Shown: positions 25,423 to 34,390 of the stretch, piece by piece
How the letters are laid out: each line of letters begins with the position of its first letter
How positions within the stretch are numbered: position 1 is the stretch's first letter
Source: Microbulbifer bruguierae
GTDB lineage: Bacteria; Pseudomonadota; Gammaproteobacteria; Pseudomonadales; Cellvibrionaceae
Direction: 5' to 3'
Length of the DNA stretch: 64,000 bases
Assembly (NCBI RefSeq): GCF_029869925.1
Contig: NZ_CP118605.1
Span: forward strand, 186,001-250,000
Translations under genes and position numbers: made by a program
The notes under the pieces: generated by a model
What the model saw: the letters and a program-made list of their open reading frames with translations, nothing else
Told to the model about the DNA's origin: nothing
Databases searched by the model: none

Positions 25423-28400
25423 TTACTGGCCCAGAGTAAACAGCTGGGTGTTACCACCAGTAGCCACGATATTGACCGTTTTGGTTTTCTCGTTGGCGAA
25501 GCGGAACAGGTAGTGTGGGCCGCCGGCCTTGGGTCCGGTGCCTGACAATCCCATGCCACCGAAGGGGTTGACCCCCACAACTGCGCCGACCATATCGCGG
25601 TTCACATAGCAGTTGCCCGCATCAATACGCTTGAAGATGGCGTTGGCACGACCCTCGATGCGGGAATGCAAGCCGAAGGTGAGGCCGTAGCCGGTGGCGT
25701 TGATACGGCGAATCACATCTTCCAGTTCTTCTGCCTTGAAGCGCACTACGTGCAGGAAGGGGCCGAAGACTTCCCGCTTCAGCAAATTGAAATCGCTGAT
25801 TTCCACCACCTGCGGACCGAAGAAAGTGCCGTTTTGCGGGCGCTTGCTTTCGTCAAACGCAAACAGGGTCTTCGCTTCCATGCTCATGCGCTCGCGGTGG
25901 TTTTCCAGCAAGCCCAGGGCTTTTTCGTCGATCACCGGGCCAATATCCGTTTCCAGCTGAGACGGGTCGCCGAGGACCAGCTCCTCACAGGCGCCTTTCA
26001 GCATTGCGATCAGGTTGTCTGCAATGACGTCTTGCACACACAGAATTCGCAGTGCAGAACAGCGCTGTCCAGCACTCAGGAATGCGGAGTTGATGACGTC
26101 GTCCACGACCTGTTCCGGCAGTGCGGTGGAGTCGACGATCATTACGTTCTGACCACCGGTTTCCGCAATCAACGGCACAATGGGGCCATCTTTGGCTGCC
26201 AGCTGCATATTGATGTGCTTGGCGGTTTCGGTGGAACCGGTAAAGGCCACCCCGGCTACGCGGGGGTTGTCCAGCAGTGGCTTGCCAATGGCGGCTCCGG
26301 TACCGGTTACCAGGTGCAGTACCTGTTGCGGAATGCCCGCTTCGTGCATCAATTGGACGGCGCGGTGCGCAATACAGGGGGTCTGCTCGGCGGGCTTGGC
26401 GAGCACGGCATTGCCCGCTGCCAGTGCCGCGACAACCTGGCCGGTAAAAATGGCCAGCGGGAAGTTCCACGGACTGATACATACGAATACACCGCGGCCG
26501 CAAAGGCTGAGCTCATTGCTCTCGCCGGTGGGGCCCGGCAGCACAGTGGCTTCACTGAAATGCTTGCGGGCACCGTTGGCGTAGTAGCGACAGAAGTCTA
26601 CTGCCTCACGCACTTCCGAAATACCGTCGTTCAGGGTGCGGCCCGCTTCGCGACAGATTATCGCCACCAGCTCGTTCATGTGCTGTTCGTAGAGGTCTGC
26701 CACTTTGTCCAGAATGTTCGCGCGGGCATTACCACCGAGGCGGTTCCAGGCGCGCTGGTGCTCGGCGGCAACCGCAAATGCGTTGTCGATCATTTCGGGG
26801 CTGGTATCGGTGGTGTGTCCGACAACCTCGCCGGTCGCCGGATTCAGTACTGGCAAATCTGCAGTGCCAGCAACACCGTTTACGATAGGTGCGCCGCTCC
26901 AGGTATTTCCTGCAGACGCGCTTACGACTTGTTGCAGGGGGGCTGCGGCGAGCGGGTCGGTCAACTCAAAGCCGTGGGAGTTTTTCCGCGGCAGAGATTC
27001 ATGGCCGATGTAAATGTCCGCTGGTACCGGAATCTCCGGGTGGCGGTAGGGGTTGCAGGCTTCACTTTGCTTGAGGATATCCTGCACCAGAGCACTGACC
27101 GGTGTTTTCTCATCCATAAAGCGGTTGACGAAGGAGCTGTTGGCGCCGTTTTCCAGCAGACGGCGGACCAGATAGGGCAGCAGGTCTTTGTGGGCTCCCA
27201 CCGGTGCGTATACGCGCACGGGTACGCGCTTGCCATGTACCGCTTCGATCTGGTCATAGAGCAGGTGGCCCATGCCGTGCAGGCGCTGGAATTCATAGTC
27301 GTTGCTGTTGCCGGCAAGCTCCAGAATCAGGCCCACGGTGTAGGCATTGTGGGTGGCAAATTGCGGGTAAATGGCATCGCGAGCATCGAGCAGTTTTCTC
27401 GCGCACACCTGATAGGACAGGTCCGTGTGGCACTTGCGGGTGTAAACCGGGTAATCGCTAAGGCCCATCTGCTGGGCGTGTTTGATTTCGGAATCCCAGT
27501 AGGCACCTTTAACCAGGCGCACCATCAGCTTGCGGCCCGTATCGCGGCCGAGGGCGATCAGCCAGTCTGCCACATGGGGGGCGCGTTTCTGGTAGGCCTG
27601 AAGTACAAAGCCCAGCCCCTGCCAGTTGTTCAGCGCCGGATCGCGGGCGAGGGCTTCAAAGATATCCAGCGAGATATCCAGTCGGTCGGCTTCTTCCGCA
27701 TCGATGTTGAGGCCCATGTCGTATTTGGCGGCGGCCAGGCACAGTTCTTTTACCTTGGGCAGCAGCTCGCCCATAACGCGCTCGCGCTGTAGCTCACTGT
27801 AGCGGGGGTGCAGGGCCGAGAGCTTGATGGAAATGCCGTTGGCCTCCTCGACATTGCGCTGGTCACTGCTTTTTTTCAGATTGTCGGCGCCGATCGCCTC
27901 AATCGCCATCATGTAAGCGTCGAAGTAGCGCTGGGCGTCCGCCATGGTGCGGGCGCCTTCTCCCAGCATGTCGAAGGAAAAGCGAGTGCCGGGCTTGTTC
28001 TCCGCCGGGCCGCGCTTCAGGGCTTCCTTGATGTTGCGGCCGAGTACGTACTGGCCGCCCATGATTTTCATTGCCTGCATCATGGATGTGCGCACCATGG
28101 GCTCACCCAGGCGGCTGACCAGTCGTTTCATCCAGGTGGATGGCTTTTCGGTAATATCCGGATCCAGCTCGACGATGTTGCCGGTAAGCATCAGGCCCCA
28201 GGTAGACGCATTCACGAACAGGGAGTCGGACTGGCCGCGGTGGCTGGACCAGTTACCGGAGTGCACCTTTTCCGCAATCAACTTGTCTGCGGTATCGGCA
28301 TCCGGCACCCGCAGCAGGGATTCCGCCAGACACATCAGGGCAACGCCTTCTTTATTAGACAGGCCGAATTGCTGCAGGAATGCATCCAGGGTGCCGCGCT

Positions 28401-28584
28401 TGCTGCGATGTTCGCGGGACTTGACCACCAGCTGGCTGGCGGTGGCGAGGATCTTCTCCCGCAGTGCCTCTCCGGGGCGGGGTGCGGCCAGCAGCTCGCT
28501 GACGCACTGGTTTTCGTCGGCATGCAGATATTCACGAGCCTTTTGGCGGGCGTTGTGCAGATCTCCGGCGAACTGTGTAGTCAT
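25423..28584 (-). CDS. putA: Bifunctional proline dehydrogenase / glutamate-semialdehyde dehydrogenase
   Basis: 1053 residues. The proline dehydrogenase barrel covers about 100-470, with LVKGAYWDSEIKHAQQMG and YAPVGAHKDLLPYLVRRLLENGAN. The aldehyde dehydrogenase domain covers about 550-1030, with CISPWNFPLAIFTGQVVAAL, the Glu in AETGGQNVMIVDS and the nucleophilic Cys in SAGQRCSALR. It lacks the N-terminal ribbon-helix-helix of E. coli PutA, so it cannot repress its own gene. A divergent Lrp gene probably supplies regulation. It oxidises proline to glutamate, passing electrons to FAD/quinone and NAD+. The ribosome site is GGGAGA. Confidence 0.96.
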   Translation of the reverse strand: MTTQFAGDLHNARQKAREYLHADENQCVSELLAAPRPGEALREKILATASQLVVKSREHRSKRGTLDAFLQQFGLSNKEGVALMCLAESLLRVPDADTADKLIAEKVHSGNWSSHRGQSDSLFVNASTWGLMLTGNIVELDPDITEKPSTWMKRLVSRLGEPMVRTSMMQAMKIMGGQYVLGRNIKEALKRGPAENKPGTRFSFDMLGEGARTMADAQRYFDAYMMAIEAIGADNLKKSSDQRNVEEANGISIKLSALHPRYSELQRERVMGELLPKVKELCLAAAKYDMGLNIDAEEADRLDISLDIFEALARDPALNNWQGLGFVLQAYQKRAPHVADWLIALGRDTGRKLMVRLVKGAYWDSEIKHAQQMGLSDYPVYTRKCHTDLSYQVCARKLLDARDAIYPQFATHNAYTVGLILELAGNSNDYEFQRLHGMGHLLYDQIEAVHGKRVPVRVYAPVGAHKDLLPYLVRRLLENGANSSFVNRFMDEKTPVSALVQDILKQSEACNPYRHPEIPVPADIYIGHESLPRKNSHGFELTDPLAAAPLQQVVSASAGNTWSGAPIVNGVAGTADLPVLNPATGEVVGHTTDTSPEMIDNAFAVAAEHQRAWNRLGGNARANILDKVADLYEQHMNELVAIICREAGRTLNDGISEVREAVDFCRYYANGARKHFSEATVLPGPTGESNELSLCGRGVFVCISPWNFPLAIFTGQVVAALAAGNAVLAKPAEQTPCIAHRAVQLMHEAGIPQQVLHLVTGTGAAIGKPLLDNPRVAGVAFTGSTETAKHINMQLAAKDGPIVPLIAETGGQNVMIVDSTALPEQVVDDVINSAFLSAGQRCSALRILCVQDVIADNLIAMLKGACEELVLGDPSQLETDIGPVIDEKALGLLENHRERMSMEAKTLFAFDESKRPQNGTFFGPQVVEISDFNLLKREVFGPFLHVVRFKAEELEDVIRRINATGYGLTFGLHSRIEGRANAIFKRIDAGNCYVNRDMVGAVVGVNPFGGMGLSGTGPKAGGPHYLFRFANEKTKTVNIVATGGNTQLFTLGQ

Positions 28585-28722
28585 GATGTCTCCCAGACTT
28601 AAATAGGGGCAGTATAAAAATCCGGATTATGTGGGAATTCTCCCAGAATTAATCGCCATATTGGGAAAAGGTGTGGTTAAATATAGCGCTTATCTGCTTA
28701 ATCACTAGTAGGGTATCTTGCT
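28585..28722. promoter_or_regulatory. putA / lrp-like divergent control region
   Basis: 138 bp. TCTCCCAGA-C/A-TTAA occurs at 28589-28602 and 28639-28652, exactly 50 bp apart. The first copy contains the putA ribosome site on the other strand. A short dyad TGGGA-ATTC-TCCCA lies beside the second. An Lrp-type regulator binding several helical turns apart would suit this layout. Confidence 0.35.
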
Positions 28723-29226
28723 ATGTCTCGTAAGTTGGAAGATCTGGACCGTATCGACCGCCAGATTTTGCGCATTTTGCAGCACGCGGGGCGACTGCCA
28801 AATGTGGAGCTTGCACGTCGCGTCAATCTCAGCCCGACTCCCTGTCTCGAGCGGGTCAAGCGTCTGGAGCGCGAGGGCTTTATCAAGGAATACGTAGCGC
28901 TGTTGGACCCGTTGAAAGTTCACGCGGGTCTGGTGGTTTATATCCAGGTCTCCCTGACCGATACGGCCACGGAAGCACTGGAAGCATTTAATAAGCACGT
29001 TTCTGGCCTCGATGAGGTTCAGGAATGCCACATGGTGGCCGGTGGCTTCGACTATCTGGTGAAAATCCGTATTAAGGATATGCTCGGCTACCGTCAATTC
29101 CTTGGCGAAAAGCTGGCATCTGTCCCCGGCGTGCGCGAAACCCATACTTATGTGGTGATCCAGGAGGTGAAGACAGATACCTCGGTGGCGGTACCGGACC
29201 CCGAGCCGAAAAGCGGCAAGCGTTGA
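28723..29226 (+). CDS. Lrp/AsnC-family regulator, probable putA activator
   Basis: 167 residues. The helix-turn-helix NVELARRVNLSPTPCLERVKRLE (positions about 24-46) follows the classic DLDRIDRQILRILQ opening. The RAM effector domain contains VQECHMVAGGFDYLVKIRI, where Asp-Tyr-Leu typically borders the ligand pocket. Being divergent from putA, it most likely activates proline catabolism when proline is present, as PutR/Lrp proteins do in several proteobacteria; this is inference from position. A C-terminal tail of about 15 polar residues is extra. Confidence 0.9.
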   Translation: MSRKLEDLDRIDRQILRILQHAGRLPNVELARRVNLSPTPCLERVKRLEREGFIKEYVALLDPLKVHAGLVVYIQVSLTDTATEALEAFNKHVSGLDEVQECHMVAGGFDYLVKIRIKDMLGYRQFLGEKLASVPGVRETHTYVVIQEVKTDTSVAVPDPEPKSGKR

Positions 29227-29317
29227 TCGTCTGTTCTTTCCCTTAAGTTTATGCGTAAGTTTATGCGGGTAAATTGACGCCGGGGTTTTATGAGTTCCAA
29301 TGGGTGGTGTCCAGTTC

Positions 29318-30256
29318 ATGACTGAGCAGGCGGTATCGCCAATACAAGGCAACCGCCGCGCCACCAAATTGGCGCTGGCGGCCGTACTGTGCTGGTCGAC
29401 GGTGGCCAGTGCTTTCAAACTGTCGCTGCAATACCTGTCGCCGCTGCAACTGGTGACCATCGCATCGGTGGTCTCCACCATTTTCATGCTCGGGGTCATC
29501 ACCTGGCAGGGGCGATTGCCGGAGCTGGCCAGTAGTTGGCGCGCCAATCGCAACTGGTATCTTGCCCTGGGGTTCTGCAACCCCTTCCTTTATTACCTGA
29601 TACTTTTCCATGCCTACGCCCTGCTACCGGCACAGCAGGCGCAACCCCTCAATTACACCTGGGGTGTGGTACTGGCACTTTTATCTGTCCCGTTGCTGAA
29701 GCAGAAATTGCGCCGCCAGGATCTGCTTGCCGGGTTGGTGTGCTATACCGGCGTATTGGTGATCGCCACCCGCGGCGACCCCCTGTCTATGCAATTCGAT
29801 CAGCCTCTGGGTGTTGCGCTGGCGTTACTGAGTACGGTGATCTGGTCCTGCTACTGGTTGCTGAACACCCGTATTGGCGGCAATGCTGCGGTAAATTTAC
29901 TGCTGACATTTTGCTGTGGGTTGCCGTGGCTCATCGTCGCCGTGCTCTGGCAGGGAATCGGGCAGGACGACTGGCAGTGGCCGCCCGCGGCCGGGTGGCT
30001 GGGCGCGCTGTATGTGGGCCTGTTTGAAATGGGCATTGCTTTCCTGCTGTGGCAAGGCGCATTACTCAGTTGTGACAATACCGCGCGTATCAGCAACTTT
30101 ATCTATCTGTCCCCACCGCTATCACTGCTCCTGATTGCACTGCTGGTGGGAGAAAAAATCCACGTCGCCACCATAGCGGGTCTCGGTTTGATCCTGCTCG
30201 GCGTGGCGGTTCAGCAGGGCGCACTGCGGCGAATTCTATTCCGGCAGGGCGGGTGA
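29318..30256 (+). CDS. EamA/DMT-superfamily metabolite exporter
   Basis: 312 residues from the ATG preceded by GGTGGTG; an in-frame ATG at 29300 would add six residues. Ten predicted membrane helices in two EamA repeats (about 15-140 and 155-300). They include KLALAAVLCWSTVASAFKLSL in the first and GVALALLSTVIWSCYWLLNTR in the second. The family exports small metabolites such as amino acids; the substrate here is unknown. Downstream of the Lrp gene on the same strand by 92 bp, so amino-acid export under that regulator is possible. Confidence 0.85.
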   Translation: MTEQAVSPIQGNRRATKLALAAVLCWSTVASAFKLSLQYLSPLQLVTIASVVSTIFMLGVITWQGRLPELASSWRANRNWYLALGFCNPFLYYLILFHAYALLPAQQAQPLNYTWGVVLALLSVPLLKQKLRRQDLLAGLVCYTGVLVIATRGDPLSMQFDQPLGVALALLSTVIWSCYWLLNTRIGGNAAVNLLLTFCCGLPWLIVAVLWQGIGQDDWQWPPAAGWLGALYVGLFEMGIAFLLWQGALLSCDNTARISNFIYLSPPLSLLLIALLVGEKIHVATIAGLGLILLGVAVQQGALRRILFRQGG

Positions 30257-30390
30257 ATACGTTCAGCAGATACTGCCATCTGCAAATATTGCCTTTACCA
30301 GAATATTACGGATACAGAATCTGGCTACTAAAACAATAACCAGCCTGCGCTGCAGTGTGCGCGACAGGCGAGCATGAGCGAGAAAACGTC

Positions 30391-31548
30391 ATGAATTTTG
30401 CACTGACCGAAGAGCAGCAGATGATCCAGGAGGCCGCGCGCCAGTTTGCAGACAGCGAACTGAAACCGATTGCCGCAGACCTGGACAAAACCGGCAACCG
30501 CCCGTTGTTTTTACAAAAACTCAGGGAGCTGGCAGAACTCGGTTTTATGGGGATCAACATCGATCCGGAATTCGGTGGCACCGGTGCTGGCACGGTCGCC
30601 TTCAGCCTGGCCATTACGGAAATCGCTCGCGGTTGTGCCTCCACGGCGACGACAACATCGGTCACCAATATGGTGGCCGAAGTCATTCAGGTGATGGGCA
30701 CTGACGAGCAGAAAAACGACTTCCTGCCGAGGATCTGCAGCGGCGAATACGCGGCGGGTTCTTTTTGTCTGACCGAGCCAAGCTCCGGTTCCGACGCCGC
30801 CGCGATGCGCACCCGCGCGGTTAAAGATGGCGACGAATATATACTGAATGGCAGCAAGCTGTTTATCAGCAGCGCCGAGTTCGCCGGTGTGTTCGTGGTA
30901 TGGGCGGTAACCGATGGGGCGGCGCCGAAAGGCAAGGGAATTTCCTGTTTCCTGGTGGAAGCGGGCACCCCCGGACTGATCATCGGCAAGGCGGAAGAGA
31001 AAATGGGGCAGAAGGCCTCGGTTACCAACGAGGTCGCCTTCGAGGATTGTCGCGTTCCTGCCAGCAATATGCTGGGAGAGGAAAACCGCGGATTCCGCAT
31101 CGCTGCCGGCGAACTGGCAGGCGGGCGCATTGGCATCGGGTCGCTGGCGCTGGGCATTGGTCTGGAGGCGCTGGACTGCGCGCGCAGTTACCTTCACGAA
31201 CGCGAGCAGTTTGGCAAACCACTGGCACAGTTCCAGGGGCTGCAGTGGCAGCTCGCGGACAAGTACACAGAGATGGAAGCGGCGCGGCTGCTGTTGCTCC
31301 AGGCCGCCTGGCAGAAAGATGCCGGTCAGTCGTTTGGCCCGGCGGCGTCCATGGCCAAACTCTATGCGTCCGAGAAAGCCAACGAAGCCTGCTATGTTGC
31401 GCTGCAGATGCACGGCGGTGTGGGGTATACGCGGGAGTTTCCGCTGGAGCGTATGGCGCGGGATGTACGCATTACCACCATCTACGAGGGCACCAGTGAG
31501 ATCCAGCGCTTGATTATTGCGCGACATCTGCTGGAGGGTGTGCGCTAA
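30391..31548 (+). CDS. Acyl-CoA dehydrogenase
   Basis: 385 residues from the ATG of MNFALTEEQQMIQEAARQFA, the family's usual start; an upstream in-frame start at 30355 adds 12 unlikely residues. N-terminal helical domain, middle FAD/substrate region with FCLTEPSSGSDAAAMRT, and C-terminal domain with the catalytic glutamate in IYEGTSEIQRLIIARHLL. It oxidises a short- or branched-chain acyl-CoA to the enoyl-CoA, passing electrons to ETF. Substrate unknown. No beta-oxidation partners adjoin it. Confidence 0.92.
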   Translation: MNFALTEEQQMIQEAARQFADSELKPIAADLDKTGNRPLFLQKLRELAELGFMGINIDPEFGGTGAGTVAFSLAITEIARGCASTATTTSVTNMVAEVIQVMGTDEQKNDFLPRICSGEYAAGSFCLTEPSSGSDAAAMRTRAVKDGDEYILNGSKLFISSAEFAGVFVVWAVTDGAAPKGKGISCFLVEAGTPGLIIGKAEEKMGQKASVTNEVAFEDCRVPASNMLGEENRGFRIAAGELAGGRIGIGSLALGIGLEALDCARSYLHEREQFGKPLAQFQGLQWQLADKYTEMEAARLLLLQAAWQKDAGQSFGPAASMAKLYASEKANEACYVALQMHGGVGYTREFPLERMARDVRITTIYEGTSEIQRLIIARHLLEGVR

Positions 31549-31557
31549 CCCAATGTG

Positions 31558-31585
31558 AATTCAGCGGGCAGGTGCCCGCTGAATT
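31558..31585. terminator. Bidirectional hairpin between convergent genes
   Basis: AATTCAGCGGGC (31558-31569) pairs perfectly with GCCCGCTGAATT (31574-31585) around AGGT. It lies 10 bp after the acyl-CoA dehydrogenase stop and 21 bp before the end of the convergent alcohol dehydrogenase gene. Confidence 0.7.
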
Positions 31586-31606
31586 TGATTGCCTGGTAGG
31601 CTTTGA

Positions 31607-32662
31607 TTACAGCGTGGCGCTGTCGATTACGAAACGGTACTTCACATCACCCTTGAGCATGCGTTCGTAGGCTTCGTTGATCTCCTCCATCCGAATCATT
31701 TCAATATCCGCGACGATATCGTGCTCGGCGCAGAAATCGAGCATTTCCTGGGTTTCCGGGATACCGCCGATCATGGAGCCGGCGATGGCACGACGCTTGA
31801 AGATCAGGTTGAAAATCTGCGGAGACGGGTGTGGACTCGACGGTGCGCCCACCAGGGTCATGGTGCCGTCGCGTTTCAGCAGCATTAGGTAGGCATCCAG
31901 ATCGTGCGGGGCGGCGACCGTGTTCAGGATCAGGTCGAAACTTTTCCCGTGCGCGGCCATTTCGTCTTCATTGCGGGAAATCACCACTTCGTCTGCGCCC
32001 AGCGCTTTCGCATCTTCACGCTTCGACTCTGAGGTGGTAAAGGCCACCACATGGGCGCCCATGGCATGGGCGAGTTTGATGCCCATGTGACCCAGACCGC
32101 CGATACCCACGATACCGATTTTCTTGCCAGGGCCGACCTTCCAGTGGCGCAGGGGCGAATAGGTGGTGATGCCGGCACACAGCAGCGGCGCCACGGCCGC
32201 CAATTGCTCTTCTGGATGACGAATACGCAGTACATAACGCTCGTGTACCACGATGTTCTGGGAATAGCCGCCCAGGGTATGGCCAGGCTCATCCGGGGTG
32301 GGGAAGTTGTAGGTCCCGGTCATGCTGTCGCAGTAGTTTTCCAGGCCAGATTCGCAGTCGTCGCAGTGCTGGCAACTGTCCACGATACAGCCGACACCGA
32401 CCAGATCGCCAATCGCAAAATCTTCCACCTGGTTGCCGACGGCAGATACCTTGCCGACAATTTCGTGCCCCGGGACACAGGGGAACAGGGTTCCAGCCCA
32501 TTCCGCGCGTACCTGGTGCAGGTCAGAATGGCAGACGCCACAGAACTGGATGTCGATCTGTACATCGTGATCACCAGGAGCCCGGCGTTTGATCTGCATG
32601 GGTTCCAGTGGTTTATCGCCAGCGTAGGCGCCGAAGGCTTTGGTGTTGGTGCTCATATTCAT
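31607..32662 (-). CDS. Zinc-dependent NAD(P) alcohol dehydrogenase (YahK/Ahr-like)
   Basis: 351 residues. Catalytic zinc site CGVCHSDLHQVR plus GHEIVGKV; structural zinc lobe CQHCDDCESGLENYC; Rossmann motif GIGGLGHMGIKLAHAMG at about 185-200. This matches the cinnamyl-alcohol/aldehyde reductase type, which is usually NADPH-dependent and broad in specificity. It lies 56 bp downstream of an AraC regulator gene on the same strand, a pairing common in pseudomonads, so it is probably under that regulator and involved in aldehyde detoxification. Confidence 0.92.
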   Translation of the reverse strand: MNMSTNTKAFGAYAGDKPLEPMQIKRRAPGDHDVQIDIQFCGVCHSDLHQVRAEWAGTLFPCVPGHEIVGKVSAVGNQVEDFAIGDLVGVGCIVDSCQHCDDCESGLENYCDSMTGTYNFPTPDEPGHTLGGYSQNIVVHERYVLRIRHPEEQLAAVAPLLCAGITTYSPLRHWKVGPGKKIGIVGIGGLGHMGIKLAHAMGAHVVAFTTSESKREDAKALGADEVVISRNEDEMAAHGKSFDLILNTVAAPHDLDAYLMLLKRDGTMTLVGAPSSPHPSPQIFNLIFKRRAIAGSMIGGIPETQEMLDFCAEHDIVADIEMIRMEEINEAYERMLKGDVKYRFVIDSATL

Positions 32663-32718
32663 CTCCAGACAACAGAAACTATGAGAGAAGGTACCGAGCG
32701 GGTACCGCAGTTGATTTG

Positions 32719-33663
32719 TTAAGGTGCTTGATTCAGTTGCTTGATATCCCGAAGCGGCGAATTGCCGAATTGACGGCTGTACTCGCGGCTGAACTGCGAT
32801 GGACTTTCGTAGCCCACCTTGAATGCTGCAGAAGACACGTCCAAGTGCTCGGTCAACATCAGCCGGCGGGCTTCGTTCAGGCGCATGCGTTTCTGGAACT
32901 GCAGCGGGCTCATGGCAGTCATGGCGCGAAAGTGGTGGTGGAATGCGGACGAACTCAGTCCGGCAGTGGCCGCCAGCTCTTCTACCCGAAAGGGCTTTTC
33001 CAGATTTTTTTTCAGCCAGTCGATCACCCGGGAAATTTTCTCCCCATGATTACCCGCCGTCACAATCTGCCGCAGGCGCGGCCCCTGTTCACCGGTCAAA
33101 AGACGATAAAAGATCTCTTGTTTTATCAGCGGCGCTAAAGCGGTGATGTCCTGGGGTTGGTCGAGTAAATCCAATAGTCGCTCAAATGCGTTCAGCAGCA
33201 ACGGAGATACAGCACTGACGGCAAGGCACACGCGATCGCTGGCAGTGGGCGCGCGGGAATGGTCATCAAGGGTCAGTAATAATTCTGCAATTACCTGGAG
33301 GTCCAGAGCCATGGTCAACCCCAGGTAGGGCCGCGCTGTGCTCGCTTCGATGACCTGAGTGACGACAGGCAAATCCACCGAGGTAATCAGGAAATTGTTG
33401 GTGTCGTAAATGTAATCTTGTTCTCCCAGCACCAGGCGTTTTCGGCCTTGGCCGATCAGGCAGATACTGGGGGCGAGCATATAACTCGCCTGTTCCGTTG
33501 GCGCCTCCCAGCGGTGCAGCGAGAGACCGGAAATACTTGTTTCCAGCTGTTCCCGGCCCACAGTCCAGCGCGCCATTCTTTGCGCCAGGCCAGTGCTGGC
33601 GGGGGCCGTTACAACTTTCCGCGCATCGGTAGCCGATTGGGATGGAGTGGGCGTGACAGGCAT
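32719..33663 (-). CDS. AraC-family transcriptional regulator
   Basis: 314 residues. The N-terminal effector domain (about 45-200) is of the AraC_N type (PSICLIGQGRKRLVLGEQDY). The C-terminal double helix-turn-helix begins KPFRVEELAATAGLSSSAFHHHFRAMTAMSPLQFQK and ends VGYESPSQFSREYSRQFG. It lies between the alcohol dehydrogenase gene (same strand, downstream) and the iorA-like gene (divergent, 242 bp away), so it could control either or both. Confidence 0.9.
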   Translation of the reverse strand: MPVTPTPSQSATDARKVVTAPASTGLAQRMARWTVGREQLETSISGLSLHRWEAPTEQASYMLAPSICLIGQGRKRLVLGEQDYIYDTNNFLITSVDLPVVTQVIEASTARPYLGLTMALDLQVIAELLLTLDDHSRAPTASDRVCLAVSAVSPLLLNAFERLLDLLDQPQDITALAPLIKQEIFYRLLTGEQGPRLRQIVTAGNHGEKISRVIDWLKKNLEKPFRVEELAATAGLSSSAFHHHFRAMTAMSPLQFQKRMRLNEARRLMLTEHLDVSSAAFKVGYESPSQFSREYSRQFGNSPLRDIKQLNQAP

Positions 33664-33905
33664 GGCTATTCGGTTTCACTCGGTGGATGCATGGTTGGCA
33701 GCCTAGCAGCGCGGTACCGCGCCTCACAATACGTTCCTCGCCAATGCAGTAGGAATAGGCAAGAATCCAGTAAGATCCAACTAATACTTGTTGCAGCGAC
33801 CAATTAGTATCGGTAATGGGCTCCGTGCTGGAAGTTTGAGATCCTGTAGTTTGGGCACCGGTGCGCTGAATCGCTGAGAAAAATCCATAACCAGAGGGGA
33901 ACCCC

Positions 33906-34376
33906 ATGCCTGTCAAACTCAACGTCAATGGCGCGGATCATCAGGTCGACGCCACGCCGGATACGCCGCTACTGTGGGTGATTCGCGATTATCTGGAAAT
34001 GACGGGTACCAAGTTTGGTTGTGGTATGGCCCTGTGCGGCGCCTGTACTGTACATATGGATGGCCAGCCAATCCGTTCCTGTTCTACACCGGTACAGCTG
34101 GCGGCCGGCAAGAAAATCACCACCATCGAAGGTGTATCTTCGACGGCAGCTTCCCCCGTGGCCAAGGCCGTTCAGCAGGCTTGGAATGACGAACAGGTAG
34201 TCCAGTGCGGCTATTGCCAGTCAGGCCAGATCATGTCCGCCATCGCACTGCTGGAGAAAACCCCGAAACCCACCGACGCAGATATCGATTCCGCCATGTC
34301 CGGCAATATCTGTCGCTGCAACACCTACCAGCGTATTCGCGGTGCCATCAAAGATGCGTCGAAGAAACTGGCTTGA
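33906..34376 (+). CDS. 2Fe-2S small subunit of a molybdenum hydroxylase (IorA-like)
   Basis: 156 residues. Plant-type ferredoxin cluster [12 protein letters not shown] plus a later Cys, then the second cluster CGYCQSGQ...[10 protein letters not shown], the arrangement of xanthine-oxidase-family small subunits. Closest to isoquinoline 1-oxidoreductase alpha subunits, as it is followed directly by a Tat-targeted large subunit and no FAD subunit. It passes electrons from the Mo centre to an outside acceptor, probably a cytochrome c. Spacing to the large subunit is 14 bp. Confidence 0.92.
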   Translation: MPVKLNVNGADHQVDATPDTPLLWVIRDYLEMTGTKFGCGMALCGACTVHMDGQPIRSCSTPVQLAAGKKITTIEGVSSTAASPVAKAVQQAWNDEQVVQCGYCQSGQIMSAIALLEKTPKPTDADIDSAMSGNICRCNTYQRIRGAIKDASKKLA

Positions 34377-34390
34377 GGGGAGAAGGAAAT

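Noticed and set aside
25666..27792. 708-residue plus-strand frame
   Set aside because: Exactly antisense to putA; it is a shadow of the high-GC coding strand and lacks recognisable motifs.
34205..34390. Upstream extension of the IorB-like subunit
   Set aside because: Overlaps the IorA-like gene in another frame. The ATG at 34391 has a strong ribosome site and opens the Tat signal region.
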